A DNA stretch of 64,000 bases from Batillaria attramentaria (taxonomy: Eukaryota; Mollusca; Gastropoda; Batillariidae), in contig JACVVK020000437.1 of assembly GCA_018292915.2 (NCBI GenBank), positions 438,501 to 502,500 on the forward strand, read 5' to 3'. The notes beneath the pieces are model-generated. The model was not told the origin of the DNA. It saw only the letters and a list, made by a program, of their open reading frames with translations, and made no database searches. The translations under genes were made by a program, and so were the position numbers. Shown here piece by piece: positions 62,122-64,000 of the stretch (its first letter is position 1; every line of letters starts with the position of its first letter).

Positions 62122-62310
62122 GGGGAGCCGGGGTGGCCGAATGGTAGAGCGATGGACTCTCAATGCTCGGGTCATGAGTTCGAATCCCGCCGGCTGGGGC
62201 CAGATATTTGTGCTGGCCTTTTTTCTCGTTGCCCCGTCTTTGATATCACCCTTATGTGGTGGAAAAGGACGTTAAACCCCCAAACACCCACCCCACCCAC
62301 CCACCCACCC
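62122..62310 (+). mobile_element. Young SINE with perfect 12-bp target duplication
   Basis: A full copy: tRNA-like head (GTGGCCGAATGGTAGAGCG, GAGTTCGAATCCC), body (GGCCAGATATTTGTGCTGGC, TTGCCCCGTCTTTGATATCA), AAAGGACGTTAAACCCC, and a CACCC tail. GCATAATTCATG stands at 62110-62121 and 62311-62322 without a mismatch. Confidence 0.93.
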
Positions 62311-62430
62311 GCATAATTCATGAAATACGCTTTGACTTTGCCTAATGTGTGAACTGATAATTCATGAAATAGGTAGCCACTTGTAATCAGGACACCGACC
62401 AGAGTTCACACACTTGTTTTGAACACAAGA

Positions 62431-62431
<1 letters not shown>

Positions 62432-62463
<32 letters not shown>
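62432..62463. repeat. (AG)n microsatellite
   Basis: An AG run of about 30 bp. Confidence 0.95.
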
Positions 62464-62466
<3 letters not shown>

Positions 62467-62974
62467 AGTCTGTTTGAACCGAACCCAACCCGAAATAATT
62501 ATTAATCATCATTGCGTGAACGATTCTTACCATCCAAAACGCCTGCCAAAAAGGGAGAGTACTCCCGGCACGAATATTTTGGCAGCAGAAGTGATCGCGA
62601 CATGTAGATGGCGCCACCTGTGACGCTTGATTAGAACAGGAACTTGGAGAGGGAGCGTTCGCGTGGGTGACAACTCTCCTTTGCCAAAATGCGTCACCTC
62701 AACAAGACCCTGGTGTCTGTAATAGGAAAAATAAATCTTACCTGGTGAAACTTCAAGGGATTTCAGTTGAAAGTGACATCTCCTGCGCCCGTAACGCCCA
62801 TACGCGCTCCACCTCATTACTCAGAAGTCTCCACACCCCCACCCCACCCCCCATTGTCACCTTTGAGACTGTCCTAATGTTGTGCTAGTTCACAAGCGTT
62901 AGTTGGTTAGTTTGGTTTATTGTCTGAACCGAACAGTCCAGCTTAGCACTATTCAATCCAATAGGACTGCCAGG

Positions 62975-63292
62975 TCGGCCACTAAAAGAGCTAAAAGAGT
63001 TCACAGAACTAAAAGAGCTAAAAACCCGAAAAGAGCTAAAACTGAAAAACTTAAAGCTAAAAAAAAAACATGGAAAGAGTTAAAAACAACAACAACAACT
63101 GAACAACTGAAAGCTAAAAACAACCTGAAAAGAGCTTAAAGAACCCGAAAGCTAAAAACAACCTGAAAAGAGCTAAAAACAACAACAACAACAACAACAA
63201 CCAACTAAAAGAGACTAAAAGAGCTAACAGAACTAAAAGAGCTAAGAGAATTAAAGGGCTAAAAGAACTAAAAGAGCTAAAAGAAACCAGGG
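62975..63292. repeat. Purine-rich minisatellite, (AACTAAAAGAGCTAAAAG)n
   Basis: Irregular copies of ACTAAAAG and AGCTAAAAG over about 320 bp, with a (CAA)n inclusion at 63180-63200. One strand is almost free of C and T apart from the CT in each unit. Confidence 0.85.
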
Positions 63293-63904
63293 TCACTCGT
63301 CGACCATCGGAGATTGTCGATCTGTCCCTGGACAAAGGCTGAAACCGCGAAACTCCGGCCTACCAACTCTGCGGCGGAGTTAGGCACAATGACCGCAAAA
63401 AAAACCTCCGCCCACTCGAAAACCGGTCACCTGACTGTAGGCCGAGGTGTGAAAACCGATGGCGGATTATTACGCTCTAGTTTAGCGGGCCTTTTGATCG
63501 GCGTCGCCGCAGTGTCTGGGTCAGGCGCCTGTGTGTAGCGCTCAGACAAAAACATACATGACTGCCAGTCCCCGCGTGACAATCAAGTGCTGATCTGCGG
63601 TTATGTAGGTAGGGCTTGAACAAAAACACCTCTTCTTGCTCGGCTGGATTATACACGGGGTTGATTAGCAGGGGCAGCATAGCTTATAAATACGTGTTGC
63701 GCTGTTATTTAAAGAGCCTATGGTCTTTGTTACCGAAGGACCTCCCAGCTGACGTCTTGTCTCTTGTAAATATTTTTCTTAACTCCTGTAACATATTTTT
63801 GAAATATCTAAGGTGATCCTGAATTTTACCTGTTTTAAACAATAAGCAATAAATATTTTTGTGTATAGATATGGACCGCTTTGGGACCAAAACCCTTACC
63901 CATA

Positions 63905-64000
63905 CTGGGCCCGTATGTAAAAGTCGAGGTTAATTTAACCCACGGCTACGGGCCTAACCCAGACTAGGACAAATAAAAACCCCAAAAGTAAAATTAAATT
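63905..64000. mobile_element. End of a second copy of the 284-bp inverted-repeat element
   Basis: CTGGGCCCGTATGTAAAAGT begins a stretch that matches the complement of the right part of 28955-29238 (GAGGTTAATTTAACCCACG, CCAGACTAGGACAAA). It is cut by the window edge. Confidence 0.82.

Noticed and set aside
62122..62200. Possible tRNA genes at SINE heads (also at 12730, 40920, 42700, 48330 and 55860)
   Set aside because: The A and B boxes are present, but the cloverleaf is incomplete and the shared body and target duplications show that they are SINEs.

Overview
This window is animal genomic DNA, most likely from a mollusc and probably a gastropod. The evidence is spliced genes with GT/AG introns, very dense (CA)n/(GT)n microsatellites, tRNA-derived SINEs, and a mixed transposon load (P element, Ty3/Gypsy, Penelope-like, several non-LTR elements, many small inverted-repeat elements). 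The lineage is inferred from protein likeness and repeat style; no species-diagnostic sequence is present.

The left part (1-25,200) is almost entirely repeats. In order it holds a candidate orphan exon (1140-1478, minus); a truncated LTR related to the Gypsy element further right (about 2690-2867); an unclassified repeat ending in a palindrome (3060-4030); the 3' half of a Penelope-like element with a GIY-YIG nuclease (4430-5690, minus); a tandem duplication of about 530 bp (7700-8775); a frameshifted non-LTR retrotransposon (9161-12430, plus); and a complete P-type DNA transposon (13877-18739). The P element has 34-bp terminal inverted repeats, a flanking short direct repeat, and a three-exon THAP-transposase gene that reads open for 873 codons on the minus strand. 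Next comes a truncated non-LTR element of CR1/Jockey type, split by a Ty3/Gypsy element (20038-25152). The Gypsy element has 314-bp LTRs that look identical, a 5-bp target duplication, a primer site, a polypurine tract and one open 1438-codon gag-pol frame.

The right part (25,200-54,820) carries three conserved host genes that I reconstructed exon by exon with phases agreeing at each junction. GTF2H3 (TFIIH p34) is on plus, 12 exons, 299 aa, and its start codon lies only about 60 bp from the end of the nested retrotransposons. A VKORC1/VKORC1L1-type gene is on minus, 3 exons, 184 aa. BCAS3 is on plus, 21 exons, 915 aa. A tRNA-Thr(AGT) gene on minus lies between the divergent VKOR and BCAS3 genes. 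The BCAS3 introns are full of SINEs, small inverted-repeat elements and microsatellites, including an intron made almost wholly of (CA)n.

The right end (54,821-64,000) has no convincing gene. It holds SINEs (one with a perfect 12-bp target duplication), a higher-order minisatellite at about 58,370-58,940, a purine-rich minisatellite at about 62,975-63,290, and one end of an inverted-repeat element that recurs in a GTF2H3 intron.

The most interesting objects are the apparently intact P element, with paired subterminal motifs and a splice arrangement that could yield a THAP-only protein, and the very young Gypsy element inside another retrotransposon at the GTF2H3 promoter.
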